From Methanobacteriota archaeon (lineage in GTDB: Archaea > Thermoplasmatota > Poseidoniia > Poseidoniales > Poseidoniaceae): a DNA stretch of 32,700 nt. Positions 1 through 6,630 of this stretch are shown piece after piece. The notes under the pieces were generated by a model. The model was not told the DNA's origin. It saw only the letters and a program-made list of their open reading frames with translations, and searched no databases. How positions within the stretch are numbered: position 1 is the first letter of the stretch; each line of letters begins with the position of its first letter. Position numbers and translations under genes: made by a program. Location of the stretch: contig JAAZXA010000048.1 of the NCBI GenBank assembly GCA_014240385.1, positions 1-32,700 on the forward strand, given 5' to 3'.

Positions 1-3
1 CGT

Positions 4-24
4 AGCGGCTGCGTTGCAACCGCT
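4..24 (+). terminator. Hairpin, possible terminator of an upstream gene
   Basis: AGCGGCTGC and GCAACCGCT form a 9-bp stem (one G-T wobble) around a 3-base GTT loop. On the plus strand it is followed by TCGTTATTTTCC, a moderately T-rich tract. It could end a plus-strand gene lying before the window or a minus-strand transcript of the glycosyltransferase. No gene is supported in bases 1-125; the 60-aa ORF at 14-196 has no recognisable features. Confidence 0.35.
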
Positions 25-125
25 TCGTTATTTTCCGGCGGCGGCAGATATGGTATCAATATTACCGAGGTATGAAAGGAATATGGGAATATTGAGTATA
101 TACATGGAAAGCAGCAGCCCCGTTT

Positions 126-1100
126 TCAAGTGGAATAAAACTTCAACCATTCATCTTGCATTACATTCAAAGGTTTTTCAATTACCTGTTCATTGAACTC
201 TGCAGACTTAATTGCATTACTCCAACCATCTATGTTCAATGATTCAACAATATTCACGTTTGAAACAACTTCAGCAACAGCCGCACTCCCCAACACTGGC
301 AACCCACAAGCTTGCGCCTCAAGCACAACCATCGGCTGGCACTCAAACTGTGAAGGCACCAACAACATAGCCGATTCATTGAGCAACAGCCGCTTCTCCT
401 CCTCGCTAACCCACCCCAGAGCATTCAACCAGCCCTGACTCGAATAAGGAGCCGCCAGAGCATGCGAGGAATCAATTCCAGTCATCATCAACTGTAGTTC
501 AGGATTTGTCTTGCGCGCCATTTCCACTGCCTTTATGGCAAGCCCCGCATTTTTGATGGGATCGTCCCTTCCCATGAATAAAATTTGATTTTTCTTTCTC
601 TCGACACCCTCCATCCTGACATCTGGGTCAACTGGATTATGCATTATGGTGGAATCACCAACCCATTCTTCGAGCCTATCATGCCAGACCTGAGAAAGAG
701 TTACAACTCCAATTCCGTCCATCGAACAAATCCTCTTAACTTCATTTCCAGCACCCATCCTACAGAATTCATCGAAACGACCACTGTGAATGTGGATTAC
801 TACTTTCACTCCAACTTTCCTTGCCAGTAGTGCAACCCGTTTTTTCCTCCACCAAGAATAATCTGAGGCAGTATGGATATGAACTAAATCTGGAGGATTT
901 GATTTTAACCGCCTGATAAGAGCCTTCCTTGCCTTTCTCCAGCATAGTAACTTCGCTAGATTGCTTCCCTCGACGTGCGTAGCCAAAGTCTCTGCATTCC
1001 AACCATCAGGAGGATTTTCACTCAATAGACGAATGACCGATGCTATTCCTCCTTTGGTATTGACTGGCCCAACGTGGAGCACCGTCATTACCTCGGACAT
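126..1100 (-). CDS. Glycosyltransferase family 4 (GT-B fold)
   Basis: A 324-residue retaining glycosyltransferase that probably transfers a sugar from a nucleotide donor to a surface glycan or glycolipid on the cytoplasmic side of the membrane. The N-terminal half begins with a Rossmann strand and a Gly-rich turn (HVGPVNTKGGIASV) and has the usual DLVHIH strand near residue 72. The C-terminal donor-binding half starts with ILFMGRDDPIKNAGLAI (about 173-189) and has the E-x7-E signature FECQPMVVLEAQACGLPV (E253, E261), as in GT4 enzymes. Length is slightly short for the family but both lobes are present. The ATG at 1100 lies about 30 bases from a TATA-like box with no Shine-Dalgarno, so a leaderless transcript is plausible. 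It is divergent from the GT2 gene at 1192, which suggests a glycan locus continuing left of the window. The acceptor cannot be named. Confidence 0.88.
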   Translation of the reverse strand: MSEVMTVLHVGPVNTKGGIASVIRLLSENPPDGWNAETLATHVEGSNLAKLLCWRKARKALIRRLKSNPPDLVHIHTASDYSWWRKKRVALLARKVGVKVVIHIHSGRFDEFCRMGAGNEVKRICSMDGIGVVTLSQVWHDRLEEWVGDSTIMHNPVDPDVRMEGVERKKNQILFMGRDDPIKNAGLAIKAVEMARKTNPELQLMMTGIDSSHALAAPYSSQGWLNALGWVSEEEKRLLLNESAMLLVPSQFECQPMVVLEAQACGLPVLGSAAVAEVVSNVNIVESLNIDGWSNAIKSAEFNEQVIEKPLNVMQDEWLKFYST

Positions 1101-1125
1101 GGTTCCGACGAATCCCTTCGACTTT

Positions 1126-1140
1126 GAGAATATATGGGAG
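1126..1140. promoter_or_regulatory. Possible shared TATA element of divergent glycosyltransferase genes
   Basis: GAGAATATATGGG lies in the 91-bp gap between the two divergent glycosyltransferase starts. The AATATAT core is close to symmetric and could serve both directions. Read to the left it is about 30 bases from the ATG at 1100 (leaderless spacing). Read to the right it would start a transcript near 1158, leaving a leader of about 34 bases before the ATG at 1192. This is inferred from spacing only. Confidence 0.4.
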
Positions 1141-1191
1141 AGCTCCCTATTGTAGCGAGCATCTCAAGAGAGGATAGGTTGGCCAGAGGCC

Positions 1192-2400
1192 ATGATAGAG
1201 CCCCAAGCCACACTGGCATTGGGGGAATTAGCGCTTGCGGGATTAGCCGCCGGCCCATTCATCCTACATCGATACCGTATAGCAAAATGGCTGAAACTCA
1301 AGCCTCTAAAACCATCTTCGATTGAAGCCAAACTAAAGATGACACTCATTCTACCGGTATGGAATGAAGAGGAAATAATATTGTCAAAACTGGAAAACCT
1401 CGCAAGTCAAGAATATCCCCGTAAAGACTTGGAATTACTCATTATCGATTCAGCATCTACAGATGAGTCGATGGCGATAGTGAAATCCTGGCTAAAGGAG
1501 AAGCCAAAGGCATTTCCAAACCACAAGATAATCGAGATGGAAAAGAGGTTGGGCAAAACTGAAGCCATTCGTCAAGCAATAATTGCTGCAGATGAAAAAA
1601 GTGAAGTCATCGCAATGACTGATGTTGATGCAACATTTCCTCCCGATTCATTGAATAGATTGGCATCTTGGTTTTCAGACCCAGAAATTGGTGCAGTAGG
1701 TGGAACCCCACAGCGTAGTTCTGTAGAAGAAAAGGCCCATACCGAGATGGAAACTACTTATCGAGATTTATTCACCATGCAGAGAATAGCCGAGTCGCGA
1801 ATTGATAGCACTCCTTTTCTCGAAGGTTCTATTGCTGGTTTCAGGCGAAGCATGGTGGATGTAGATTTATTGAATGTGTATTCAAATGCTGACGATTCAC
1901 AATTAGCAACTATGGTTAGGCTGAGGGGAGGGAAGTGTATTCAGGATAGCGAATTATGTTTTGATGAAATGACACCACCTAGTAATGCTGGGCGGAGGTC
2001 TCGTAAAACCAGGAGGGCACAAGGCCTGTGCCGCCATTTGTGGAGGAATCGTAGTGCTTGGTTCAGTAAACAACATGGAAAGTTCGGCTCAATCATAGGT
2101 AATCAAGCGATGATGCATCTCATTGCACCGTGGCTAGTCCTAATGGCTGTTTTACTTGGAATAAGTAGATGGGTTATTCAAATACAAACTGGAAGTTATT
2201 TTGAAGAATGGTATTTGGCCTTATTAGTGATTGAATTGACTATAATCGTCGCTTGGTTTGGTGTCATATTCAATCTAAAGATCAAAGGAATTGGTTTCTT
2301 GCAGATGTTCCTTGATTCAATAACTAATTTGATGATTGCTCAATTCCTCATCTTGAGAGGTAAGAGTTTGCATGTTTGGAATAAACCTGAAAGAGGCTGA
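1192..2400 (+). CDS. Membrane glycosyltransferase family 2
   Basis: A 402-residue inverting GT-A glycosyltransferase of the processive/membrane type. The catalytic domain runs from about residue 50: LILPVWNEEE opens the nucleotide-binding fold, LLIIDSASTDES is the typical GT2 strand, and DVD (D144, D146) is the metal-binding DxD. NADDSQLA and RRAQGLCRHLWR (about 264-275) resemble the later catalytic acidic motif and the Q/RxxRW-like motif of synthase-type GT2 enzymes. A short hydrophobic N-terminal stretch and three C-terminal membrane helices (about 303-323, 338-362, 367-390) place the active site at the inner membrane face. It may extend a surface polysaccharide or glycolipid. It is divergent from the GT4 gene, and a T-run follows its stop. 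Substrate unknown. Confidence 0.88.
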   Translation: MIEPQATLALGELALAGLAAGPFILHRYRIAKWLKLKPLKPSSIEAKLKMTLILPVWNEEEIILSKLENLASQEYPRKDLELLIIDSASTDESMAIVKSWLKEKPKAFPNHKIIEMEKRLGKTEAIRQAIIAADEKSEVIAMTDVDATFPPDSLNRLASWFSDPEIGAVGGTPQRSSVEEKAHTEMETTYRDLFTMQRIAESRIDSTPFLEGSIAGFRRSMVDVDLLNVYSNADDSQLATMVRLRGGKCIQDSELCFDEMTPPSNAGRRSRKTRRAQGLCRHLWRNRSAWFSKQHGKFGSIIGNQAMMHLIAPWLVLMAVLLGISRWVIQIQTGSYFEEWYLALLVIELTIIVAWFGVIFNLKIKGIGFLQMFLDSITNLMIAQFLILRGKSLHVWNKPERG

Positions 2401-2426
2401 TTGCCAAGGTTTGATTTGCTAATAGT

Positions 2427-2434
2427 ATTTTTTT
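2427..2434 (+). terminator. T-tract terminator after the GT2 gene
   Basis: ATTTTTTTGGG, a run of seven T, begins about 27 bases after the GT2 stop codon. Archaeal RNA polymerase terminates on T-tracts without needing a hairpin, so this is a reasonable 3' end for the plus-strand transcript. Confidence 0.45.
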
Positions 2435-2442
2435 GGGTAACG

Positions 2443-2516
2443 AAAAAAAGCCCCCGAGGCGGCCGAAGCCGCCTCGAGGGCGCCGTATTCAGAGTTGTGC
2501 TATTGCTCCAACTCTG
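2443..2516 (-). terminator. Tandem hairpins plus U-tract ending the pilin transcript
   Basis: Read on the minus strand after the pilin stop, there are two hairpins in series. The first is CAGAGTTG/CAACTCTG (2490-2497 with 2509-2516, 8 bp). The second is a GC-rich stem at 2451-2480 (about 12 bp with one mismatch, CGAA tetraloop in plus-strand reading). The second is followed at once by CTTTTTTTCG on the minus strand. A strong GC stem plus a U-run looks like a bacterial intrinsic terminator, unusual for an archaeon, and may also protect the 3' end of an abundant mRNA. Confidence 0.7.
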
Positions 2517-2559
2517 TCTTCTGAATTTGCGCGTGTATCACTATGTTCTTTGCTAATGC

Positions 2560-3042
2560 TCAGAGCATGTGTACGGCTTCTGACATAACGACGTCGCCGT
2601 TGTTCTTTACACGTACAGTTAGTGTGCAGTCAGCGTCGCAGAATGTGCCACCAGTGCTGGTAATGATGATTGTCTCACCCTTTTCCCAGCTGGTTCCGTC
2701 TTCTCCACCGTGTTGGCTAGCAACGCAGTCGCCACCAGATCCATCAGGGTTTGCACAGGTTGTTGGTACGCTGTCCTTGATGATCTCAATCTGGACAAGT
2801 GCCCAGTCAAGGTCTGCTCCGTTTCCGAAGGTCAAGGTCATTAGACCTGCGTCTGTTTCTACATCATCAGAGTGGTCAGCTGCGGTTAGCACATACATGC
2901 TTGGTCCGTCGCTTTGGTTTGAGCTAGCGAGATCGCTTGCCCATACGTATAGCACTCCTGCAAGAACCACAGTAATTGCGACCATCAAGATGGTAGCGAT
3001 AACCGGGCTCACGGCTTCTTCGTTCTTCATTTCGTTCTTCAT
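2560..3042 (-). CDS. Archaeal type IV pilin-like protein (Pilin_N family)
   Basis: A 160-residue secreted structural protein. Its N-terminus is a short charged leader (MKNEMKNEEA) followed by VSPVIATILMVAITVVLAGV, the class III signal/hydrophobic helix of archaeal pilins. Prepilin peptidase would be expected to cut near the A|V junction, and the helix would form the filament core. The rest is a beta-rich head with four cysteines in two close pairs (CANPDGSGGDC and CDADC), suitable for disulfides. The start at 3042 is supported by GGAGGA seven bases upstream; a second in-frame ATG at 3030 is less well placed. The gene has its own TATA-like box, a strong Shine-Dalgarno and a hairpin terminator, and it uses GC-ending codons more than its neighbours, so it is probably highly expressed as a single gene. 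No secretion ATPase or platform gene is nearby. Confidence 0.85.
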   Translation of the reverse strand: MKNEMKNEEAVSPVIATILMVAITVVLAGVLYVWASDLASSNQSDGPSMYVLTAADHSDDVETDAGLMTLTFGNGADLDWALVQIEIIKDSVPTTCANPDGSGGDCVASQHGGEDGTSWEKGETIIITSTGGTFCDADCTLTVRVKNNGDVVMSEAVHML

Positions 3043-3050
3043 ATTGTTGT

Positions 3051-3060
3051 CCTCCTCCCC
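3051..3060 (-). promoter_or_regulatory. Strong Shine-Dalgarno of the pilin gene
   Basis: On the minus strand GGGGAGGAGG lies 8 bases before the ATG at 3042 (extending to GGAGGA seven bases before it). It is by far the most complete Shine-Dalgarno in the window, fits high expression, and fixes the start at 3042 rather than 3030. Confidence 0.7.
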
Positions 3061-3091
3061 GTTAGGGGGGCACTTTGCGGAGAGTAGATGT

Positions 3092-3105
3092 TGTATTTAA
3101 TACTG
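3092..3105 (-). promoter_or_regulatory. TATA-like box of the pilin gene
   Basis: The minus strand reads AGTATTAAATACAA here, an AT-rich archaeal TATA-type sequence. Transcription would start about 25 bases downstream, near 3070, giving a leader of about 28 bases that contains the Shine-Dalgarno. Assigned from motif and spacing only. Confidence 0.5.
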
Positions 3106-3266
3106 TTGCCGCAGCACTTCGCGTAGACCCCCTGAAAACGCTCAACTGCAACCTATTTCCGAATTATGGTAGCGGGTAAATAATAACGCCAGATGGTGGT
3201 ACAGTCCATTTGTAAGCGCGATGAAATTTCATTTCGCGATATTCTATTGAGATTTTCATACAGTTT

Positions 3267-3310
3267 GCACTAAAAGTAACATCCTATTGTTTAGTGCTTT
3301 AAGATGTTAC
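3267..3310. repeat. Interleaved inverted repeats (H-type pseudoknot topology)
   Basis: GCACTAAA (3267-3274) pairs perfectly with TTTAGTGC (3290-3297), and GTAACATC (3276-3283) pairs perfectly with GATGTTAC (3303-3310). The order is A-B-A'-B', with spacers of 1, 6 and 5 bases. In RNA this is an H-type pseudoknot with two 8-bp stems. In DNA it is two dyads whose centres are 11 bp apart, about one helical turn, which would also suit stacked operator sites. Confidence 0.65.
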
Positions 3311-3335
3311 AAGTGATATTGGGACAAATCAAGGT

Positions 3336-3400
3336 GAACAGGGTGAGAGCCCAAGAAGAGGGGATGGGATGCACTCAACGAGAAACCCGCAGCCCTGTTC
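3336..3400. ncRNA. Candidate structured RNA stem (unassigned)
   Basis: GAACAGGG (3336-3343) and CCCTGTTC (3393-3400) are perfect complements closing a purine-rich 49-base interior that itself holds GGG-TGAGAG-CCC. ACTCA inside the loop (3373-3377) could also pair with TGAGT outside it (3405-3409), a second possible pseudoknot. The strand, ends and function are unknown. It lies 26 bases after the interleaved repeat and may belong to the same RNA. Confidence 0.35.
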
Positions 3401-3485
3401 AGTGTGAGTCAAAGGCCGATGGTGTATAATCGTTATGACCCGCACGTGTAAAATCAATCAATTAGGTATGTGAATAGCCCTTTCA

Positions 3486-4499
3486 TCATTCTACTGTCAA
3501 AACCTCTGGCCCACCAGGAGTTATCATTACAGTATGTTCGAATTGGCCAATCATTCCACCATCGGCACAACGTAGGCCGTGATAAGTTTCCAAGTAACGG
3601 ATTTGGATTAGTTTCTTAACCAGTGCGTTCCACTTACTTTTCCGGCTCATCTCGTCTGCTTCAGGGAATGGTTTCTCCAATAGCGGGAAGGCCCACCTTT
3701 CTGCGAAAGGTAATGTTCCATAGCGTTCTTCAAGATTCCTTGCTAGTTGAGCACCCAATGGTTTCAACTTTTTCTTTTGTAAAGCCTTTCTCCATTGAAC
3801 ATCACCAGTAACTCGGTAGATGTTTGAAGAGTTCCGCGGGGGGATGTTTTCGATCAAACCTTGTTCACCGGTTGTGCAGAAGGGTTCAACAGCATAGATT
3901 GAACCTTCTTCGACCACTCCCTTGAAGGCAGAATTTTCAGCACCACAACGATACGAGGGCACAGAAACCCCAGCATGTAATATCCATGGTTCCAATTGGT
4001 GGCCGCAAAGATTCCTAATCGGGTTGAATCCTGCGTCTATTGCAGATTGACCGGCTGCAGCTCCAACTTTATGCCAGGGTGTTCCGGGGTGCATGACTTC
4101 GATAGCGCAATCCCTTGCTTCTTTTGAAGCACGGATCTGGTCGGTATGTTCCCCTCCATTGCCAACTTCAACGGTCAAGGCATTATCACCAATACAACCA
4201 TGAATGTGAACACCGATATCCAACTTCACTAAGTCGCCTTTCTGGAAGACCATATCGCCTTCCCATCCCTCAGGTGGAGTTAATGCGTGGTCAGTAGTAT
4301 AGTGGGCGGCGATTTCATTGACAGAAATAGTAGAAGGGAAGGCAGGCTTACCCCCATGGCGGTGAATGTATCTTTCCGCAGACTCTATTACTTGATGCCA
4401 AGTTTTCCCTACCTGAATTTCATCTTTGATGGCTTCCAGTGCGCGGCGAGCAACATGACCTGCGTCACGCCAATGCTTCACCTCTCCCTCGACCTCCAT
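3486..4499 (-). CDS. map: Methionine aminopeptidase, type II
   Basis: A 337-residue cytosolic metalloprotease that removes the initiator methionine from nascent proteins. It has the pita-bread fold residues in order: H66 (NEIAAHYTT), metal ligands D94 and D105 in VKLDIGVHIHGCIGDNALT, H167 in CGHQLEPW, E205 in YAVEPFCTTGEQG and E321 in FEHTVMITPGGPEV. The insertion between the GHQ and E205 motifs and the helical segment around residues 235-300 mark it as the type II enzyme of archaea and eukaryotes. The ATG at 4499 lies inside the end of the upstream YrdC/Sua5 gene (22-base overlap), so the two are co-transcribed and probably translationally coupled. Both are core protein-synthesis functions. 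Confidence 0.95.
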   Translation of the reverse strand: MEVEGEVKHWRDAGHVARRALEAIKDEIQVGKTWHQVIESAERYIHRHGGKPAFPSTISVNEIAAHYTTDHALTPPEGWEGDMVFQKGDLVKLDIGVHIHGCIGDNALTVEVGNGGEHTDQIRASKEARDCAIEVMHPGTPWHKVGAAAGQSAIDAGFNPIRNLCGHQLEPWILHAGVSVPSYRCGAENSAFKGVVEEGSIYAVEPFCTTGEQGLIENIPPRNSSNIYRVTGDVQWRKALQKKKLKPLGAQLARNLEERYGTLPFAERWAFPLLEKPFPEADEMSRKSKWNALVKKLIQIRYLETYHGLRCADGGMIGQFEHTVMITPGGPEVLTVE

Positions 4500-5341
4500 G
4501 CCATCACGTCTTTAGTAGGTACAACGCCTTCTCTCATAACGGTTGCCGAAGATGTGCTTGACAATCCTAGTTGGACTAATGTGCTAGGGGGGCCCCCTTC
4601 GCATTCCCCAACTAGCACTGCGTTCTTTGGAAGGCCAAGTGACTCAGCGGCTAAAAACAAATTACTGCTAACTGGAGTCCCAGCAAGATTAGCACTTGTT
4701 GCAGTTATTGGCCCAACACACTCTGCTAATTTTTTTGCAAGGGGGTGGGATAAAATTCGAATCGCCATCATCTTCCCACCTAAACGTTGGTCTTGTTCGT
4801 TAATCGCATCCATTAGAAGAGTAATAGAACCAGGGGTAAACGAATCTAAAAATTCTTGAGCATGTTCAGGAACCTTCACCAGTTGTCGTACATCATCAAG
4901 GGCTGCAACTCCTAAACTAACAGGTTTTGAAGCATCTCGCGACTTTACTTTAAACAAACTATCGAGTCCTTCTTTTGTAGGCAGGCAAGCCAAGCCTGGT
5001 TGAGTAGAAGTTGGAAAGACAACCACTTCATTGGATTCCAACCTTGAAATCAAGTGAGTTGTAATTTCCATCATTACCCATTCAGTAGTATGCAGTTTTG
5101 CAATTTCTTTAGCCATCTCACTAGTCTCGGTCTTGATTAATAATTTGCCGCTTGGATAGAGAGTCAATTTCGCCTTGCCTTCAAAGATATAGCAGAACTT
5201 AGTTTCAATCCTCAACTTCCAACCAGCAGCGGTTATTTTGCTTGCAACCTCTGCAAGGTTAACCGCTTCAACATTTTTTGGAATAACTTGCCAAGAGGCT
5301 TTGGAACTACACATTTCCAAAATGTAGTCCTCTTCGTTCAT
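4478..5341 (-). CDS. YrdC/Sua5-type threonylcarbamoyl-AMP synthase with N-terminal domain
   Basis: A 287-residue protein. From about residue 100 it is a YrdC domain, which makes threonylcarbamoyl-AMP from threonine, bicarbonate and ATP for the t6A base of ANN-decoding tRNAs. Visible motifs are VVFPTSTQPGLACLPTKEG (substrate pocket), KSRDASKPVSLGV (in place of KxRxxxKPL), FTPGSITLLM, ITATSANLAGTPV (SAN motif) and STLVQL near the end. The first ~95 residues form an extra domain with a beta hairpin (AKLTLYPSGKLLIKTETS) that I do not recognise. The usual C-terminal Sua5 domain is absent. Some YrdC paralogues (YciO) have other or unknown roles, so the t6A assignment is probable rather than certain. 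It overlaps map by 22 bases. Confidence 0.82.
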   Translation of the reverse strand: MNEEDYILEMCSSKASWQVIPKNVEAVNLAEVASKITAAGWKLRIETKFCYIFEGKAKLTLYPSGKLLIKTETSEMAKEIAKLHTTEWVMMEITTHLISRLESNEVVVFPTSTQPGLACLPTKEGLDSLFKVKSRDASKPVSLGVAALDDVRQLVKVPEHAQEFLDSFTPGSITLLMDAINEQDQRLGGKMMAIRILSHPLAKKLAECVGPITATSANLAGTPVSSNLFLAAESLGLPKNAVLVGECEGGPPSTLVQLGLSSTSSATVMREGVVPTKDVMAWRSRER

Positions 5342-5377
5342 GCTATCACTGAATAATGTGACCTTACGTACTACTTT

Positions 5378-6553
5378 TCAATTCTGTGGCGGATCTGTAG
5401 GTGGACTAGCAGGTGGTGCTGAAGGTGGACCAGATGGTGGTGCTGAAGGTGGACCAGCAGGTGGTGCTGAAGGTGGACCAGACGGGGGAGCACTAGGTGG
5501 CCCTGCTGAAGAGTTAGTAGGCGCTTCTTGAGGGGGACCAGTAGGGGGCGCTTGGGAGTTTGTTTGAGCCATTATAATAGCCATTGGATCATTATTTGGT
5601 GGACCAGCAGGTGGTGTTTGGGGTGCGGCCATAGGTGCTGTTGGGGGAGCCTGTGGTGGCCCGGTTGGCATTTCCAAAGAGGGAGTAGGTGCAGCAACAG
5701 GTGATTCAGGTGGCCCCGCAGGTGGTGCTTGGGGTGGGGCCATAGGCGCTGTTGGGGGAGCCTGTGGCGGCCCGGTTGGCATTTCCAAAGAGGGAGTAGG
5801 TGCGGCAACAGGCGGTTCAGGTGGCCCCGCTGGTGGTGCTTGGGGTGGAGCCATAGGTGCTGCTGGCGGAGCCTGTGGTGGTCCGGTTGGCATTTCCAAA
5901 GAGAGAGTAGGTGCGGCAACAGGTGGTTCAGGCGGTCCTGCTGGAGCAGATAGCGGCATCAGAGGTTCAACCGGCGTGATTGGTTCAAGTGATTCAGATA
6001 GAGATGCAGTAGATATGTCATCCATGACATTGATTCTTGTACTTCCACCTTCGTCGTGTTCGGCTTCATACTCAACTAAGTCGATATGCCTAGAATCTAT
6101 TAGTTCACGTTCACTTGTAGAGCCAAATGTATCCATGCCTAAATCAAATGCGCCACCAAACAGCCCCTCTCCCATTGATGATTTAGGAGTTCTAGTAGGG
6201 TCTGCTTTCTTCAAAGTAAATTCAGAATGATGGGGGCCGATATCTATCGAGCGTCTTCCACCTACAGAATTGTGCCATAGCCGAAAATTCCAATCTCCAC
6301 CCATTATTGAAAAATTGAATTCAAATGTACGTGATAACCCTGGGCCTATACTTGTGATTGCATCAGTTGGAGTGAATGATGTGCCTTCACTGGTTTCGAT
6401 TAAAGGCTCAAGTTGGCCCATTGGAATACTTGCTTCATTTGAGACTTCAACCAGTACATTGATGACATCCCTATCATCATCATCTATTTCCATACTGACT
6501 GATATCAGACGTGCAATTAATGCGCCACTTCGACCAAAGTGTGATTCGCTCAT
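5378..6553 (-). CDS. Proline-rich tandem-repeat protein, unknown function
   Basis: A 391-residue protein not assigned to a family. Residues 1-130 look like a folded beta-rich domain. After an acidic linker the C-terminal ~190 residues are low-complexity Pro/Ala/Gly. First come three copies of a 37-residue unit containing SLEMPTGPPQAPP, then short 8-residue units of the GPPSAPPS type to the end. There is no signal peptide or membrane helix, so it is probably cytosolic, or a scaffold with a long extended tail. The start ATG at 6553 follows GGGAG at about 5 bases. It lies 36 bases upstream of the YrdC gene on the same strand, so it may be the first gene of that transcript. The acidic pieces between domains (SRHIDLVEYEAEHDEGGST) suggest disorder. 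Confidence 0.8.
   Translation of the reverse strand: MSESHFGRSGALIARLISVSMEIDDDDRDVINVLVEVSNEASIPMGQLEPLIETSEGTSFTPTDAITSIGPGLSRTFEFNFSIMGGDWNFRLWHNSVGGRRSIDIGPHHSEFTLKKADPTRTPKSSMGEGLFGGAFDLGMDTFGSTSERELIDSRHIDLVEYEAEHDEGGSTRINVMDDISTASLSESLEPITPVEPLMPLSAPAGPPEPPVAAPTLSLEMPTGPPQAPPAAPMAPPQAPPAGPPEPPVAAPTPSLEMPTGPPQAPPTAPMAPPQAPPAGPPESPVAAPTPSLEMPTGPPQAPPTAPMAAPQTPPAGPPNNDPMAIIMAQTNSQAPPTGPPQEAPTNSSAGPPSAPPSGPPSAPPAGPPSAPPSGPPSAPPASPPTDPPQN
5400..5519. repeat. 24-bp tandem repeat, 5 copies (8-aa unit)
   Basis: Copies of GGTGGACCAGNNGGTGGTGCTGAA begin at 5400, 5424, 5448, 5472 and 5496, an exact 24-base period. It encodes GPPSAPPS/A repeats at the C-terminus of the Pro-rich protein. The outer copies are more diverged than the middle ones, as expected for expansion by slippage or unequal exchange. 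Confidence 0.9.
5596..5945. repeat. 111-bp tandem repeat, about 3 copies (37-aa unit)
   Basis: The marker GGTTGGCATTTCC starts at 5663, 5774 and 5885, an exact period of 111 bases, with partial unit sequence on both sides. The copies differ at only a few, mainly third-codon, positions. Each unit encodes a 37-residue Pro-rich block. The near identity points to recent duplication or ongoing homogenisation. Confidence 0.92.
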
Positions 6554-6630
6554 GCCACTCCCTACTTTCCCTACGTATGATGAATCCTTTTTGGGGCTTG
6601 TGCAAACACGCTTGAAGTCTTAACAATAAA

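Larger units (their letters stand above)
3106..3485. other. Long intergenic region with candidate structured RNA
   Basis: No ORF with coding character lies between the pilin promoter and the 3' end of map. The stretch contains an imperfect hairpin at 3216-3238 (CGCGATGAAAT / ATTTCATTTCGCG, two-base bulge), an interleaved pair of inverted repeats at 3267-3310, and an 8-bp stem enclosing 49 bases at 3336-3400. It is the largest gene-free interval of the window. RNase P RNA, SRP RNA, tRNA and common riboswitch cores were looked for by eye and not found. TATA-like sequences can be proposed in both directions (CTTTAAGATG at about 3297; GATTATACACC on the minus strand at about 3423-3433), so the transcribed strand is undecided. 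Confidence 0.45.

Noticed and set aside
2543-3100. 185-aa plus-strand ORF over the pilin gene
   Set aside because: A shadow of the pilin on the opposite strand; no domain, and the pilin frame has a clear signature, Shine-Dalgarno and terminator.
3330-3440. Cobalamin, fluoride or other known riboswitch, RNase P or SRP RNA
   Set aside because: Fragments such as GGGTGAGAGCCC, ACCCGCAGC and GGCCGATGGTG recall known motifs, but the remaining conserved boxes are missing, and there is no downstream gene in the right orientation for a plus-strand riboswitch.
5400-5945. CRISPR-like array
   Set aside because: The repeats are contiguous and in frame, with no unique spacers; they are coding minisatellites.
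5572-5953. 115-aa minus-strand and 74-aa plus-strand ORFs within the Pro-rich repeats
   Set aside because: Alternate frames of the tandem repeat kept open by its periodicity.
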